64,000 nt of DNA from assembly GCF_900103715.1 (NCBI RefSeq), contig NZ_FNHL01000004.1, forward strand, positions 1-64,000. The letters run 5' to 3'. A program made the translations under genes and the position numbers. Below, in pieces: positions 52,598 through 61,962 of this stretch; position 1 is the stretch's first letter; the number at the start of each line of letters is the position of its first letter. Source of the DNA: Halogranum gelatinilyticum (GTDB taxonomy: Archaea; Halobacteriota; Halobacteria; Halobacteriales; Haloferacaceae). Below the pieces are notes generated by a model. The model was not told the origin of the DNA, ran no database searches, and was given only the letters and a program-made list of their open reading frames with translations.

Positions 52598-54715
52598 GTG
52601 ACCCCGGTGGCTCCCACTCATTTGCGAGTACTCGGCCTGGTAGCCATACTCCTCTGTTCAGTAGTCGTCGTACCCGCTGGAGCAACCGGACAAACATCAT
52701 CCTCCCAAGAAGTAGACGTACGGGAATCAGTCGACAGCGACGCCACTGTACCGTTCTTCCAACAGCAAAACAACACTACTGTCAGGCACGAAGACCCCGA
52801 TTCGACAAACGAGAACGGAGACCTCGACGGTGTCGAGTCGCATCTCGCTGGTGTCCTCGCTGAACGGTTGGGAGAGAGTACGGTCCAATTGAGTCAAGGG
52901 GAGTACGACAGGGCACGGGATCTTGTAGGCGACGACTATTCGAGTCCACTAGAGAAATACGTCGATGTCGCTGGGGAGACTGGAAACGAAGCGACTGCCG
53001 AGGAGTTCGAAGACGCCCAAGAAGCTCAACAGGAGTTAACGAATACGGTTCAGGAGTTCCGTGAGACACGCGAAGAATACCGCGAGGCGAAGCAGAACGG
53101 AAACGAACGGCGTGCACGGGAGCTAGCTCGCGAACTCTCGCGACTCTCACAACAGTCAGAGCAGAATTCCCAGCGTCTGACTCAATCGTTCGCGAACGTT
53201 TCGAATCAGACAGGCATTGACGTTAGCGACTCGACGCAAACAGTCGACGACATTCAGCGGAACGTCTCTGCACAAGAACAGGACGTGATAGCAGCGGAGT
53301 TCACACAAACTGATCTCACAATCGATGTCAGCCGCTCGGAGATCTCGTTCCAGAGCCCACTCTTGGTTAGTGGACGACTCGTCGCTGAAAACGGAAGCAC
53401 GCTCACACAGCGGCGAATCTCACTCGAAGCAGGTTCCCAAACCATTACCACAACGACGGACAGTGAGGGACGCTTCTCGTTCAACTACCGACCGGTTACT
53501 CTCCCACTCTCAACAGAAAGCGTCACGATTCGGTACATCCCGAACAACACCTCCGTCTATCTCGGGTCGAACGCAACGGCGACCGTCTCAGTCACCCAGA
53601 CCAATGCGTCACTTGCAATCACGTCGGCATCGTCTTCCGTTGCATATAGAGAGGAAATGACGGTGACGGGAGTCGTGAGTGTGAACGGGACATCTGTTGA
53701 GGGAATGCCGGTCCTGGTGTCGCTCGGAAACACGCCACTCGAGACAGTCCAGACGAACACCGACGGACGGTTCCAACTGGAGACCGCGCTTCCCGCAACG
53801 GTCTCAGCGGGGACACAACAACTCAGCGTCAAAGTCGAGAGAGACGACCGTGCAGTGACTGCGTCACCGGCTCGGCAAGCAGTTGAAGTCGAACAGACGG
53901 TGACGACGCTCTCGGTCACAGCCGAAGAGGACTCCACTCGCTCGGTTCGTCTCTCGGGAGAGTTCAAGACTGCAGATGGCAGCACGATTTCGAACCAACA
54001 AATCAAGTTCCTCGTCAACGGCTCACTGCTTGGAACCTCGACCACTGGTCCTGAGGGTGGCTATCAATCACGGATACAGATTCCCGAAAGCGTGGTCTCT
54101 GGTGTGTCGGAGGAAGTGACTGTGAGGGCAGTGTTCACTGGAGGTGGGACGAATCTCGAATCTGCTCGAGCAACGGTCTCCGTTCCAATTACTTCCGATA
54201 ACGGATCCGGCGAGGAAGACAGCTCGCTATTCGCGGCTCTCGGCTCGCTCCCCACACTGATTAGTGGAGCCGTCGTTCTGACGCTGGTTGTCGCATCAGG
54301 AGTCGCCTACTCTCGCCGCTCAGAAGACGATGAAACGGCGACTGTACCAACCACCGGCGGGCCAGCGAGTCAACCAACTGAACCGACAGAGACTGCAGGA
54401 CGGTCGCTACTCACACTTGCGCGCGACCACGTCGACCGAGGTAAGACCGAGACAGCAATCGAGGCAGCATACGAGGCACTCCGTCGACGATTCGAAGGGA
54501 GACTCGAACTCGCTCCTTCGGCGACACACTGGGAGTTCTATCAACAGTATCACACAGAGATCGGTGATCAGAGCACTGAGCTTCGCGAGCTAACCGAGCG
54601 ATACGAACAGGCAGCCTACGGTCCTCATGACCCGTCGGCAAGTGACGCATCTGCGGCAATCGCGCTTTCAGAGCGATTCTTCAATCCCAACGGGCAGCCG
54701 TCCGATGACGACTGA
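52598..54715 (+). CDS. Large secreted-domain protein with C-terminal DUF4129-type tail
   Basis: A 705-residue protein. Signal peptide (about 1-30), an acidic helical region with a coiled coil (about 140-205; EAQQELTNTVQEFRETREEY and following), several beta-sandwich carboxypeptidase-regulatory or Ig-like repeats (about 225-535; LVSGRLVAENGSTLTQRRISL, MTVTGVVSVNGTSVEGMPVL), one transmembrane helix (about 545-567), and a cytoplasmic DUF4129-like end (ALRRRFEGRLELAPSATHWE). The extracellular part could sense or bind envelope material. It is cotranscribed with the DUF1616 gene. Confidence 0.85.
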   Translation: MTPVAPTHLRVLGLVAILLCSVVVVPAGATGQTSSSQEVDVRESVDSDATVPFFQQQNNTTVRHEDPDSTNENGDLDGVESHLAGVLAERLGESTVQLSQGEYDRARDLVGDDYSSPLEKYVDVAGETGNEATAEEFEDAQEAQQELTNTVQEFRETREEYREAKQNGNERRARELARELSRLSQQSEQNSQRLTQSFANVSNQTGIDVSDSTQTVDDIQRNVSAQEQDVIAAEFTQTDLTIDVSRSEISFQSPLLVSGRLVAENGSTLTQRRISLEAGSQTITTTTDSEGRFSFNYRPVTLPLSTESVTIRYIPNNTSVYLGSNATATVSVTQTNASLAITSASSSVAYREEMTVTGVVSVNGTSVEGMPVLVSLGNTPLETVQTNTDGRFQLETALPATVSAGTQQLSVKVERDDRAVTASPARQAVEVEQTVTTLSVTAEEDSTRSVRLSGEFKTADGSTISNQQIKFLVNGSLLGTSTTGPEGGYQSRIQIPESVVSGVSEEVTVRAVFTGGGTNLESARATVSVPITSDNGSGEEDSSLFAALGSLPTLISGAVVLTLVVASGVAYSRRSEDDETATVPTTGGPASQPTEPTETAGRSLLTLARDHVDRGKTETAIEAAYEALRRRFEGRLELAPSATHWEFYQQYHTEIGDQSTELRELTERYEQAAYGPHDPSASDASAAIALSERFFNPNGQPSDDD

Positions 54716-54792
54716 ATCGATCAGTGGACTGGCCGTGGTTTCGGATACTCTCAACCGACTGGTTTTTTACTGGTGACTCGTTTGACGTTCGT

Positions 54793-55848
54793 ATGACCGG
54801 CCGCGAAACGTGGCGACTGTTGTTGCCACCCGCGATTCGGACGCTGCCAGCCGACCTCGCGGTCGTTATCGCATTCGTCTTCCTCACTGTCGGTGCCGTG
54901 TTCGTCCCTGGTGTCAACGACACCCCACTCCGAGTCGTCGTCGGGCTGCCGTTCGTGCTCTTCATTCCAGGATACGCATTCATTGCGGCACTGTTCCCGG
55001 AGCGTGGTGACCCCGTTGATGATAAGACGCCAGAGTTTGCCGTCGGTGACGATGTTCCCGATGACGTCACGGAGAGTCGGGGGGGAATCGACGGCCTCGA
55101 GCGTGTTGCACTCTCGTTTGGGACGAGTATCGCTATCGTCCCACTAATCGGTCTCGTACTCAACTTCACTCCGTGGGGGATTCGGACGCTTCCGATTGTT
55201 CTCTCCGTCGGTGGCTTCACCGTCGTTGCGGCAGCAGTCGCGTCGTCTCGTCGTCGTTCGTTACCTGCCGAGGAACGGTTCCGCGTTCCCTACGAGGCAT
55301 GGATTGCCGCTGGACGGACAGAACTATTTGAACCGGACTCACGAGGTGACGCCGTACTCAACGTCGTGCTCGTGTTGAGTGTCCTGCTGGCTGCCGGGAG
55401 TGTCGGGTATGCAGTTGCTGAGCCCAAAGAAGGAGAAGCGTTCACCGAGTTGTACTTGCTCACCGAGTCCGAAGACGGTGAGCTCGTCGCCGACGGCTAT
55501 CCTGAAGAGTTCGTGCGAGGTGAGAGCAAAGAACTCTACGTCGGCATCGGGAACCACGAACACGAGCCGGTCAACTACTCGCTCGTCGTCGAACTCCAAC
55601 GCGTGCAGGTACAAAACAACTCAACGCAGGTCCTCGAAGAACAGGAGCTCAGGCGGTTCGAAACGAGAGTACAGGACAATGAAACTTGGCAACGCCAACA
55701 TAACATCACGCCGCAGTTGACTGGCGAGCGGATGCGTGTCGCCTACCTCCTGTACAAGGGCCAGCCACCTGCAGAGCCAACCGTGAACAACTCGTACCGT
55801 GAAGTCCATCTGTGGGTGAACGTGACTGCGCGTGGGGCACAGACCTAA
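54793..55848 (+). CDS. DUF1616-family membrane protein
   Basis: A 351-residue protein (MTGRETWRLLLPPAIRTLPAD) with four helices in the first half (DUF1616 pattern PFVLFIPGYAFIAALFP with a Pro-Gly pair; helices near 18-40, 48-66, 110-135 and 140-160), a fifth helix (about 207-228) and an extracytoplasmic beta domain (about 240-351; KELYVGIGNHEHEPVNYSLVVE). The ATG at 54793 has a TATA-like tttttta about 27 nt upstream; the in-frame ATG at 54724 would add 23 residues. DUF1616 proteins are linked with envelope or glycosylation genes; function unknown. Confidence 0.82.
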   Translation: MTGRETWRLLLPPAIRTLPADLAVVIAFVFLTVGAVFVPGVNDTPLRVVVGLPFVLFIPGYAFIAALFPERGDPVDDKTPEFAVGDDVPDDVTESRGGIDGLERVALSFGTSIAIVPLIGLVLNFTPWGIRTLPIVLSVGGFTVVAAAVASSRRRSLPAEERFRVPYEAWIAAGRTELFEPDSRGDAVLNVVLVLSVLLAAGSVGYAVAEPKEGEAFTELYLLTESEDGELVADGYPEEFVRGESKELYVGIGNHEHEPVNYSLVVELQRVQVQNNSTQVLEEQELRRFETRVQDNETWQRQHNITPQLTGERMRVAYLLYKGQPPAEPTVNNSYREVHLWVNVTARGAQT

Positions 55849-55861
55849 GCAAGATCCAACG

Positions 55862-56326
55862 CTACGGACGCCATTTCGTTTCGACGATTGCAACTGTCCG
55901 GTACGAGCGTAGCGCGCTTTCGAACGCACAGGTGCCGAGTGCAAGCCCACACTGTGCGTCAAGGTTCCCGAGAACGTGGACGACGCACTAGGTCTGGTGG
56001 AACGGGGGGACCGAATACGCCGGGGTCTCAAAGTGGAACAGCCACACCAGAGATATCATCGCGAAGTGTTGACCGCGAAAGAGCGCGACGCCGAAATCCG
56101 TGAACATGTGAGAGAGCCACCCGATGACGAACGGCACGGGTCACCAATCGCAGCGAGCGGTTTATCCATGAGATCTGGAAACTGGGTTCCGAACTCCAAC
56201 ACGAGAGTCTCCACGCCAGTCGGTGCACGACGATACCCCTACCCGTGCAGTGAGCGAGTACACAAGATTGCCAGTTACAGCGTGTCCCCACAGCAGTATC
56301 TTAAATAGCACGTCCGCGGGCGTCAC
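55862..56326 (-). pseudogene. Disrupted membrane-bound metal-dependent hydrolase (YdjM/DUF457-like)
   Basis: Minus-strand pieces in order: LLWGHAVTGNLVYSLTARVG (from about 56,310), then in another frame LEFGTQFPDLMDKPLAAIG (about 56,190), then in a third VPFVIGWLSHMFTDFGVALF (about 56,130). Each matches successive parts of haloarchaeal YdjM/LexA-binding-type membrane hydrolases, but two frameshifts and a deletion after AAIG break it. The motif residues of the active site (G-x-x-x-P-D-L and S-H) remain. It fills most of the 539-nt gap. Confidence 0.7.
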
Positions 56327-56387
56327 AAAGAGACGACAGTATCGGACGGCGTATGACAGGCAAGACGCGTCGGCGAGGTTTTGGGTA

Positions 56388-57467
56388 CTAGAGCTGGCGA
56401 ACTCTGTAGATTGCACCAGTAAGGACAAACGCCACGAAGAGCAGTTGGATGCCCTCAAACGGAGCCGTCGTCGTCGTGGTGCTCGGCGTCTGAGACGTGT
56501 TTGTCTCACTCACCGTCGACGTAGACTGCTGGGTCGTCGTCGGTTCCGCAGACGAGACAGTCGATGTCTGCGTGGTCGTGGCTGACGTCGTGGTTGTCGT
56601 CTTCGAAGACGTCGTAGTCGTTGTCGACTCCGAGGACGTCGTGCTCGACGGCGAGGTGCTCGTAGCTGTCGTCGTAGTCGATGAAGACGTCGTCGTGGCC
56701 GTTGTCGGTGTCGATGTGCTCCCAACATCACCACCGTCACCATTTGAACCGGAGGTCACCGAGACAGAATTGATATTACTGAGCCCGATGAGTTCGTTTT
56801 CCCCGTTGTACGTGTCTGTCCCGTGTGCAGTCGCGAAGACACGGTAGTCACCTGCCTCGTCGAAAGTAACCGTTGCTTCGTAGGTCTCCCCACCCGTCTT
56901 CGTCGCTGTCAGTCGCTCGGTGGAGCCGTCGTCACCAACAATGACCTCTACCGAGTCAAGCTGGGGCGCGTTTTGGTTTGTCTGGAGAGTAACGGTAAAC
57001 TCCGTCTCGGAGCCGGCAGTGACGGTATCTTCGGTAGAAATGCTCACGTCATAGCCCGAGACGACGATGGGCTGGATCTGGACAACGTTGCCATCACTGT
57101 CAAGGAGTGAGACGACGTACGAGCCAGGCGGCATCTCCTCGGTTGAGAAGGACGATGTCTCGGTTCCGGAGAGCGTATTTCGGTAATCCCAGAGTTCCCG
57201 CTCATTGTTCCGCAGATTGATACGGTAGAACTCGTCGGTGGATCCGGTCGTATGGACGGTAATCGGGGTTCCTGGATGGACGCGCGCCGTTTCGGAGATT
57301 TCGAACGACTGGCCTTCGACGGTGACGGTTCTATCGGGGGTATCGAGACTACCGTCGACATCCAGCGAGTACTGTGTCTGTGCAGTGCCAACACCGACGA
57401 CACAGCTCCCGACAATCAAAAGCGCAACGAGGAGGGCAAAGTGAGACAACGCTACACGGTCTGACAT
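56388..57467 (-). CDS. Secreted surface protein with Ser/Thr-rich stalk and C-terminal anchor
   Basis: A 359-residue protein: signal peptide (about 1-29), two beta-rich domains (about 30-125 and 135-230; SETEFTVTLQTNQNAPQLDS), then a Ser/Thr-rich stalk (about 240-332) typical of O-glycosylated haloarchaeal surface proteins, and a C-terminal hydrophobic helix followed by YRVRQL. The end lacks the PGF motif of archaeosortase substrates, so it is probably held by the helix itself. A minus-strand TATA element at 57490-57499 lies 27 nt upstream. Function unknown. Confidence 0.82.
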   Translation of the reverse strand: MSDRVALSHFALLVALLIVGSCVVGVGTAQTQYSLDVDGSLDTPDRTVTVEGQSFEISETARVHPGTPITVHTTGSTDEFYRINLRNNERELWDYRNTLSGTETSSFSTEEMPPGSYVVSLLDSDGNVVQIQPIVVSGYDVSISTEDTVTAGSETEFTVTLQTNQNAPQLDSVEVIVGDDGSTERLTATKTGGETYEATVTFDEAGDYRVFATAHGTDTYNGENELIGLSNINSVSVTSGSNGDGGDVGSTSTPTTATTTSSSTTTTATSTSPSSTTSSESTTTTTSSKTTTTTSATTTQTSTVSSAEPTTTQQSTSTVSETNTSQTPSTTTTTAPFEGIQLLFVAFVLTGAIYRVRQL

Positions 57468-57489
57468 GGTTGCACCACTTCAGCCACGC

Positions 57490-57557
57490 TGTATAATTCT
57501 TGTTGCTTGATTCTGCACTCGAATATACCGTATATTGAAACTCTCGATAGAATTAAC
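57490..57557. promoter_or_regulatory. Divergent promoters of the two surface-protein genes
   Basis: tgtataattc (57490-57499; minus strand gaattataca) is 27 nt from the ATG at 57467. gaattaac (57550-57557) is 28 nt from the ATG at 57582. Both fit leaderless transcription. Confidence 0.55.
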
Positions 57558-57581
57558 TGTCTTGATTGAGCAGAGGTGCTC

Positions 57582-59864
57582 ATGAAACAGCAATCAAGAA
57601 GAGGGATTGGGGTGATGCTTATCGTCATTGCCCTGCTACTTTCGACTGTTGCTCCTGTTAGTGGGAGTCTACAGTCAGTAGAAACGAACGGACAAGCACC
57701 ACAAGCACTCGACGACAGCGACTTCTTCAGCGCGTCGGACGACGTTCAGGTGTGGGACCGCAGTGCGTTCCCGCTGCGCGTTAGTACCGGTAATGCCGCC
57801 AACGCAATTACCGGCCCGTCGATCGACGTAAGTACCGACGAAATCGACGGCGCCTCGCTGAACAAGCGACGAGTCGGTGTTTATAACGCAGGTACGACAC
57901 TTCGGTTCTCGTACCAGTCCGGGAACATCGAAACTAGTGACTTCGCTAACGCCGATACCCAGCTACTCGTTGCACGGCTCGACCCCCAAGCGACGACCGG
58001 AATGGGGCTGCCGGACATGGACATGACGGACCTGAGTGAGCTCACGACTGAAGACGCGAACGACGAGGCGTCGTTTGCACTGAAGAGCAGTCCGGTCTCA
58101 CTGGACGGAGATGGTGAGAACAGTGGGTTCTCCTACACGGCGGAGGAGTCCGGACAGTACGCCTTCTTCCTGATTCAGGACGTTGACAATGACAATGGCA
58201 TCTCGATCGATAACGTGGACAGAGACGGCTTCGGCGACCTCGAAGTCAATAACGATGTCCGCGTCATCGGTATGGATGGCGCGCTCGTCCAAGAAACGTC
58301 ATCGCGTGTTCGAGTCCAAGACGCACGTCAGCGTCCCGGACAATCGTTTACGTTCAATATCCAGGCTAACTTAGCGGGTGAGAACGATGTCCGCCATAGC
58401 GTAGTGCTGTACGATGAGGGGAAACTCCAAGCACAGCGCTTCGACATCACGATCAGCGGAGAGATTGACCGGAGTATCACGTCCGATCAGGTCACGGTTG
58501 AACACACTGTCGAATCGGTCAACGGTGTTGCTAACATCCCTGCAGACCTCACTGACGTGTCGGAGTTCGACGACGGGACGTTTAGCGGGACCACGCAGGC
58601 CAGCGACGCGATTCAGTTCGCAGCCGACCAAGCCAATCGTCAGAGCCCGAACACCCAAGCGACGGACGACGTCGTGTTGGACGCATCCGTAACGGCAGTT
58701 GAGGACGATGGCTCGGTGACGGTCACCGTCGAGACGCTCAACGATTGGGACACCGGCTCGTACCGCTACATCCACATGGCCGTCGGTGACCAGACTAACG
58801 AAGTCTCGACTAATACTGGACTCGTCCGTCTCGCACGTGGTGGTGGCGGCGGTGACGACGATAATAACGACAACAACGGCAACAACGGCAACAACGACGC
58901 CGGTAGTGGTGGTGGCGGTGCTGGCCCTGTCGTTGACGTTGAGAAGCGGATCAAGAACGGCCGTCTCACCATCAGCATCACGCGTGTCAGCTCTGGTGCG
59001 ACCGTCACTGAGGTCGTTACTGGTGCAAACGTCTCGAACGGCGTCGGTCTGCAGCAGTTCTCCTTCAGTGTTAGCCAGAACGTCTCGAACGCACAGGTGA
59101 ACGTCGAGACGCTCTCAGAACGTCCCAGTAACGTTCCGGACACGGGCGTTCCGACAGCTGCCTACTACGACGTCCAACTGAGCGGCTTCAACGACACCTC
59201 AGTCTCTGGTGGGGCGTTCCAGTTCACGGTCAACGAGAGCACACTCACGCAGCTCAACGCAACGTCCGACCAAGTTCGGATGTACCGCTTCAGCGGTGGC
59301 GAGTGGCAGGAACTCGAAACCACGTACCTCGGAAACGGAACGTACGAGGCCCAGACGCCTGGCTTCTCGTACTTCGCTGTTGGTGCCGCACCGGCCCAGC
59401 AGAGCGGGCAGCCGAACTTCAACATCGAGAGTACCAGCCTTGGGACGGAGTCGGTCGCCGTCGACGAGACGGTGACTGTTGAGGCATCGGTGAGCAACAA
59501 CGGCGATGCAGCAGGCACGCAGACGGTGACGCTCACGGCGAACGGTGATGTCGTCGACGAGCAGGACGTGCAACTTGACGCTGGCGAATCGACGACGGTC
59601 ACCTTCGATGTGTCCTTCGGTGAAGCAGGCACGTACGACTTAGCTGTCAACGGTAACGGTGCTGGATCGCTCGAAGTCGTCCAGCAAGACACGGGCACCG
59701 ACGAACCAGGTGACCAGACCTCACCCAGTGAGGTCACCCCTGGTGAGGGCGACGGCGACGGTGGAAGCGGAGCACTCGTCCCGGTACTTGTCGTGTTTGT
59801 CCTGCTGGCACTTGCACTCGTCGCGTACTACTTCCGCGACGACCTGCAACAGCAACTGAAGTAA
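57582..59864 (+). CDS. Secreted surface protein with PGF-pre-PGF and CARDB domains
   Basis: A 760-residue protein (MKQQSRRGIGVMLIVIALL, signal peptide about 1-27). A long N-terminal beta-rich part (about 30-420) is followed by a Gly/Asp/Asn-rich linker (about 422-450, GGGGGDDDNNDNN and similar), a PGF-pre-PGF domain (about 455-600; TGVPTAAYYDVQLSGFN, YLGNGTYEAQTPGFSYFAVG), a CARDB domain (about 610-700), an acidic linker and a C-terminal helix ending RDDLQQQLK. The PGF-pre-PGF name comes from its usual place before archaeosortase PGF signals, but here a plain anchor is seen. It probably forms part of the cell envelope or an adhesin. Start ATG 57582, not the upstream in-frame GTG. Confidence 0.88.
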   Translation: MKQQSRRGIGVMLIVIALLLSTVAPVSGSLQSVETNGQAPQALDDSDFFSASDDVQVWDRSAFPLRVSTGNAANAITGPSIDVSTDEIDGASLNKRRVGVYNAGTTLRFSYQSGNIETSDFANADTQLLVARLDPQATTGMGLPDMDMTDLSELTTEDANDEASFALKSSPVSLDGDGENSGFSYTAEESGQYAFFLIQDVDNDNGISIDNVDRDGFGDLEVNNDVRVIGMDGALVQETSSRVRVQDARQRPGQSFTFNIQANLAGENDVRHSVVLYDEGKLQAQRFDITISGEIDRSITSDQVTVEHTVESVNGVANIPADLTDVSEFDDGTFSGTTQASDAIQFAADQANRQSPNTQATDDVVLDASVTAVEDDGSVTVTVETLNDWDTGSYRYIHMAVGDQTNEVSTNTGLVRLARGGGGGDDDNNDNNGNNGNNDAGSGGGGAGPVVDVEKRIKNGRLTISITRVSSGATVTEVVTGANVSNGVGLQQFSFSVSQNVSNAQVNVETLSERPSNVPDTGVPTAAYYDVQLSGFNDTSVSGGAFQFTVNESTLTQLNATSDQVRMYRFSGGEWQELETTYLGNGTYEAQTPGFSYFAVGAAPAQQSGQPNFNIESTSLGTESVAVDETVTVEASVSNNGDAAGTQTVTLTANGDVVDEQDVQLDAGESTTVTFDVSFGEAGTYDLAVNGNGAGSLEVVQQDTGTDEPGDQTSPSEVTPGEGDGDGGSGALVPVLVVFVLLALALVAYYFRDDLQQQLK

Positions 59865-59876
59865 GTCAACGAATCC

Positions 59877-59904
59877 CGTTTTGCGGTTTTGTTTTTGTTT
59901 TTCA
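59877..59904 (+). terminator. T-rich terminator after the PGF-pre-PGF protein gene
   Basis: cgttttgcggttttgtttttgttttt starts about 15 nt after the stop codon at 59864 and carries four T-runs. This is the strongest oligo-T terminator candidate in the window. Confidence 0.6.
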
Positions 59905-59975
59905 CGCGGCAAACGACACCACAGCGTACCCCCGACATATATGTTCCTCCCGTAGCATCCCTGAGTTAGTAACAG

Positions 59976-60737
59976 ATGCAGACGAACACCCCGTCAGATA
60001 CTGCCGTTGTCTCCTCGCCCTCCAGTTCGGCTGATTCCCCGCTAATCGACTGTTCGAACGTCACCCGAACGTACACTCGAGGGGGACGCTCGGTATTCGG
60101 CTCGAAGCGAACAGGCCAAACCGTAACCGCACTGGACAACGTCTCGCTTCAGATACACCGTGGTGAGCTCGTTGGAATCGCAGGCCCGAGCGGGAGCGGA
60201 AAATCGACCTTGCTGCATCTCCTCGCAGGGCTCGACACACCCTCGAGTGGATCGCTCTCGATCGTCGATACGGACGTCAGTAACCTCTCGTCTCGACAGC
60301 GGACCCGACTACGGTTGGAGAATATCGGCATCGTATTCCAGCATTTCTATCTCCTCCCGTCGCTGTCTGCACGAGCGAACGTTGCGATCCCACTCGTCGA
60401 GAAGGGCTGGGGAAAACGACGGCGTCGCGAGCGTGCAGCTGCCTTGTTAGACGAGGTTGGACTCGGTGACCGGACGACACACAAACCCGGCGAACTCAGT
60501 GGTGGTGAACAGCAGCGGGTAGCGATTGCACGAGCACTGGCGACAGAGCCAGATCTCTTGATTGCAGACGAGCCGACTGGTGAGTTAGACACCGCTACTG
60601 GAGAGACAATTATGGGACTGTTCGATGAGTTAGCGAATGACCGCGCCGTGGTGATGGCGTCACACGATGAGCGAGCGTTGAGTCGCACTGACCGAGTCAT
60701 TCGACTGCAAGACGGAGTTCGACTCGACGATGCCTGA
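59976..60737 (+). CDS. LolD/MacB-type ABC ATP-binding protein
   Basis: A 253-residue ATPase with Walker A GPSGSGKST, canonical signature LSGGEQQRVAIARAL, and Walker B DLLIADEPTGELD, all of the LolD/MacB/FtsE class. An N-terminal extension of about 25 Ser/Pro-rich residues precedes the core. It overlaps the first permease start by 8 nt. A TATA-like acatatatg lies at 59934-59943. Exports of lipoproteins, peptides or other envelope substrates are typical for the class; the substrate here is not known. Confidence 0.93.
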   Translation: MQTNTPSDTAVVSSPSSSADSPLIDCSNVTRTYTRGGRSVFGSKRTGQTVTALDNVSLQIHRGELVGIAGPSGSGKSTLLHLLAGLDTPSSGSLSIVDTDVSNLSSRQRTRLRLENIGIVFQHFYLLPSLSARANVAIPLVEKGWGKRRRRERAAALLDEVGLGDRTTHKPGELSGGEQQRVAIARALATEPDLLIADEPTGELDTATGETIMGLFDELANDRAVVMASHDERALSRTDRVIRLQDGVRLDDA

Positions 60738-61962
60738 GTGGCGACAACTCCTCGCTGTCATTGGACTCGGGTTTCGACGCGTCGTTGGTCGCCTGACTGG
60801 TGCTGCCTCGGGCCGCGTGTTGCTGAGTGCTGCTGGTGTCGCGATTGCAGTCATGTTGATGACAACCGTGTCCGGCGTCGCACTCGGATTAGCCTCACAG
60901 TCGACTGTCGAGAGCGATAATGTCGATTACTGGGTCCTCCCAGAAGCGAACGGGGGTACGTCGTCGACCCTGTCTGTTGGAGGCCCACAACTTGGTGACG
61001 TTCACACCACGGCAGCACGACTTAGTGCAGATGACCGAATCGACTTCGTTACGCCCGTTCAGTTGCGTGTGGTGAATATGCAAGCACAGGGGGGTAATAC
61101 CTCAGAGTATATTCTTGCAATTGGTGTGATTCCACGCGAAGAATCACCATCTGTAGGCGGGCTTCCACTGAGAGATTTACAACCTGGTGACCCTTACTAT
61201 GCGAACGGGACGTACAGCGGACCATGGACCGGAGAGATTGTATTTAGTCAGGCAGCGTCGGAGTTGCTTGGCGTATCGACGGGTGACGACATCGTTGCAC
61301 GAAGCGGGGGGACAACTCGGAACCTGAGTGTTACGAACGTTAGCCAAGCGAGTCTCTCATCGGGGGCGGGGCCACTTCCAGTTGCGGTGATGCATCTCTC
61401 TGAACTGCAGAGGCTCGCTGGGGGGACAGAGGCGGATATCGCCGACCAAATCCTCGTGAGTACAGATGACCCGAGTGTGCAAAGTGACCTGGAGGCATCA
61501 ATCGCTGGGGCGACGGTTGTCTCCGGGACAGGCGTGTCAACTCAGAGTGTATCGACGTCGAGTCTTGCACTTGCTGTCGCGCTAACGGCGTTCCTAACCG
61601 CCGTTGTCGTCGGCGTTCTGTTCGTTGCGACGATGATGGGCCTGGAGATTCTGGCTTCACGAGCAGAACTCGCCGTGTTGACGGCTGTGGGATATTCACA
61701 GCGTTCACAAGCGTTGTTGGTACTCACCGAAACAGTCGCCGTCTCGGTGGTCGGTGGCATTGGTGGCGTTGGACTCGGTGCTGGAGCAATTGTCGTGTTC
61801 AACCGGTTTGCAGCGCGGTCGTTCGGCGTTGAATCGTTGGCGACGTTTGACCCACTGTTGATTGTCTATGGAATCGCCGTTGCAGTGCTTATCGGACTGA
61901 TCGCAGCTCCCTATCCGATTTGGCTGAGTCGTCGAACCGACGTGACGGAGGTGCTTGGGTAA
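60730..61962 (+). CDS. FtsX/MacB-type ABC permease (first)
   Basis: A 410-residue permease: one N-terminal helix (about 30-55), an extracytoplasmic MacB-like domain (about 60-275), and three helices at the C-terminus (about 285-310, 330-355, 375-395). The layout is the four-helix MacB/LolC/E type. It overlaps the ATPase start by 8 nt and the next permease by one base (TAATG). Confidence 0.9.
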   Translation: MPEWRQLLAVIGLGFRRVVGRLTGAASGRVLLSAAGVAIAVMLMTTVSGVALGLASQSTVESDNVDYWVLPEANGGTSSTLSVGGPQLGDVHTTAARLSADDRIDFVTPVQLRVVNMQAQGGNTSEYILAIGVIPREESPSVGGLPLRDLQPGDPYYANGTYSGPWTGEIVFSQAASELLGVSTGDDIVARSGGTTRNLSVTNVSQASLSSGAGPLPVAVMHLSELQRLAGGTEADIADQILVSTDDPSVQSDLEASIAGATVVSGTGVSTQSVSTSSLALAVALTAFLTAVVVGVLFVATMMGLEILASRAELAVLTAVGYSQRSQALLVLTETVAVSVVGGIGGVGLGAGAIVVFNRFAARSFGVESLATFDPLLIVYGIAVAVLIGLIAAPYPIWLSRRTDVTEVLG

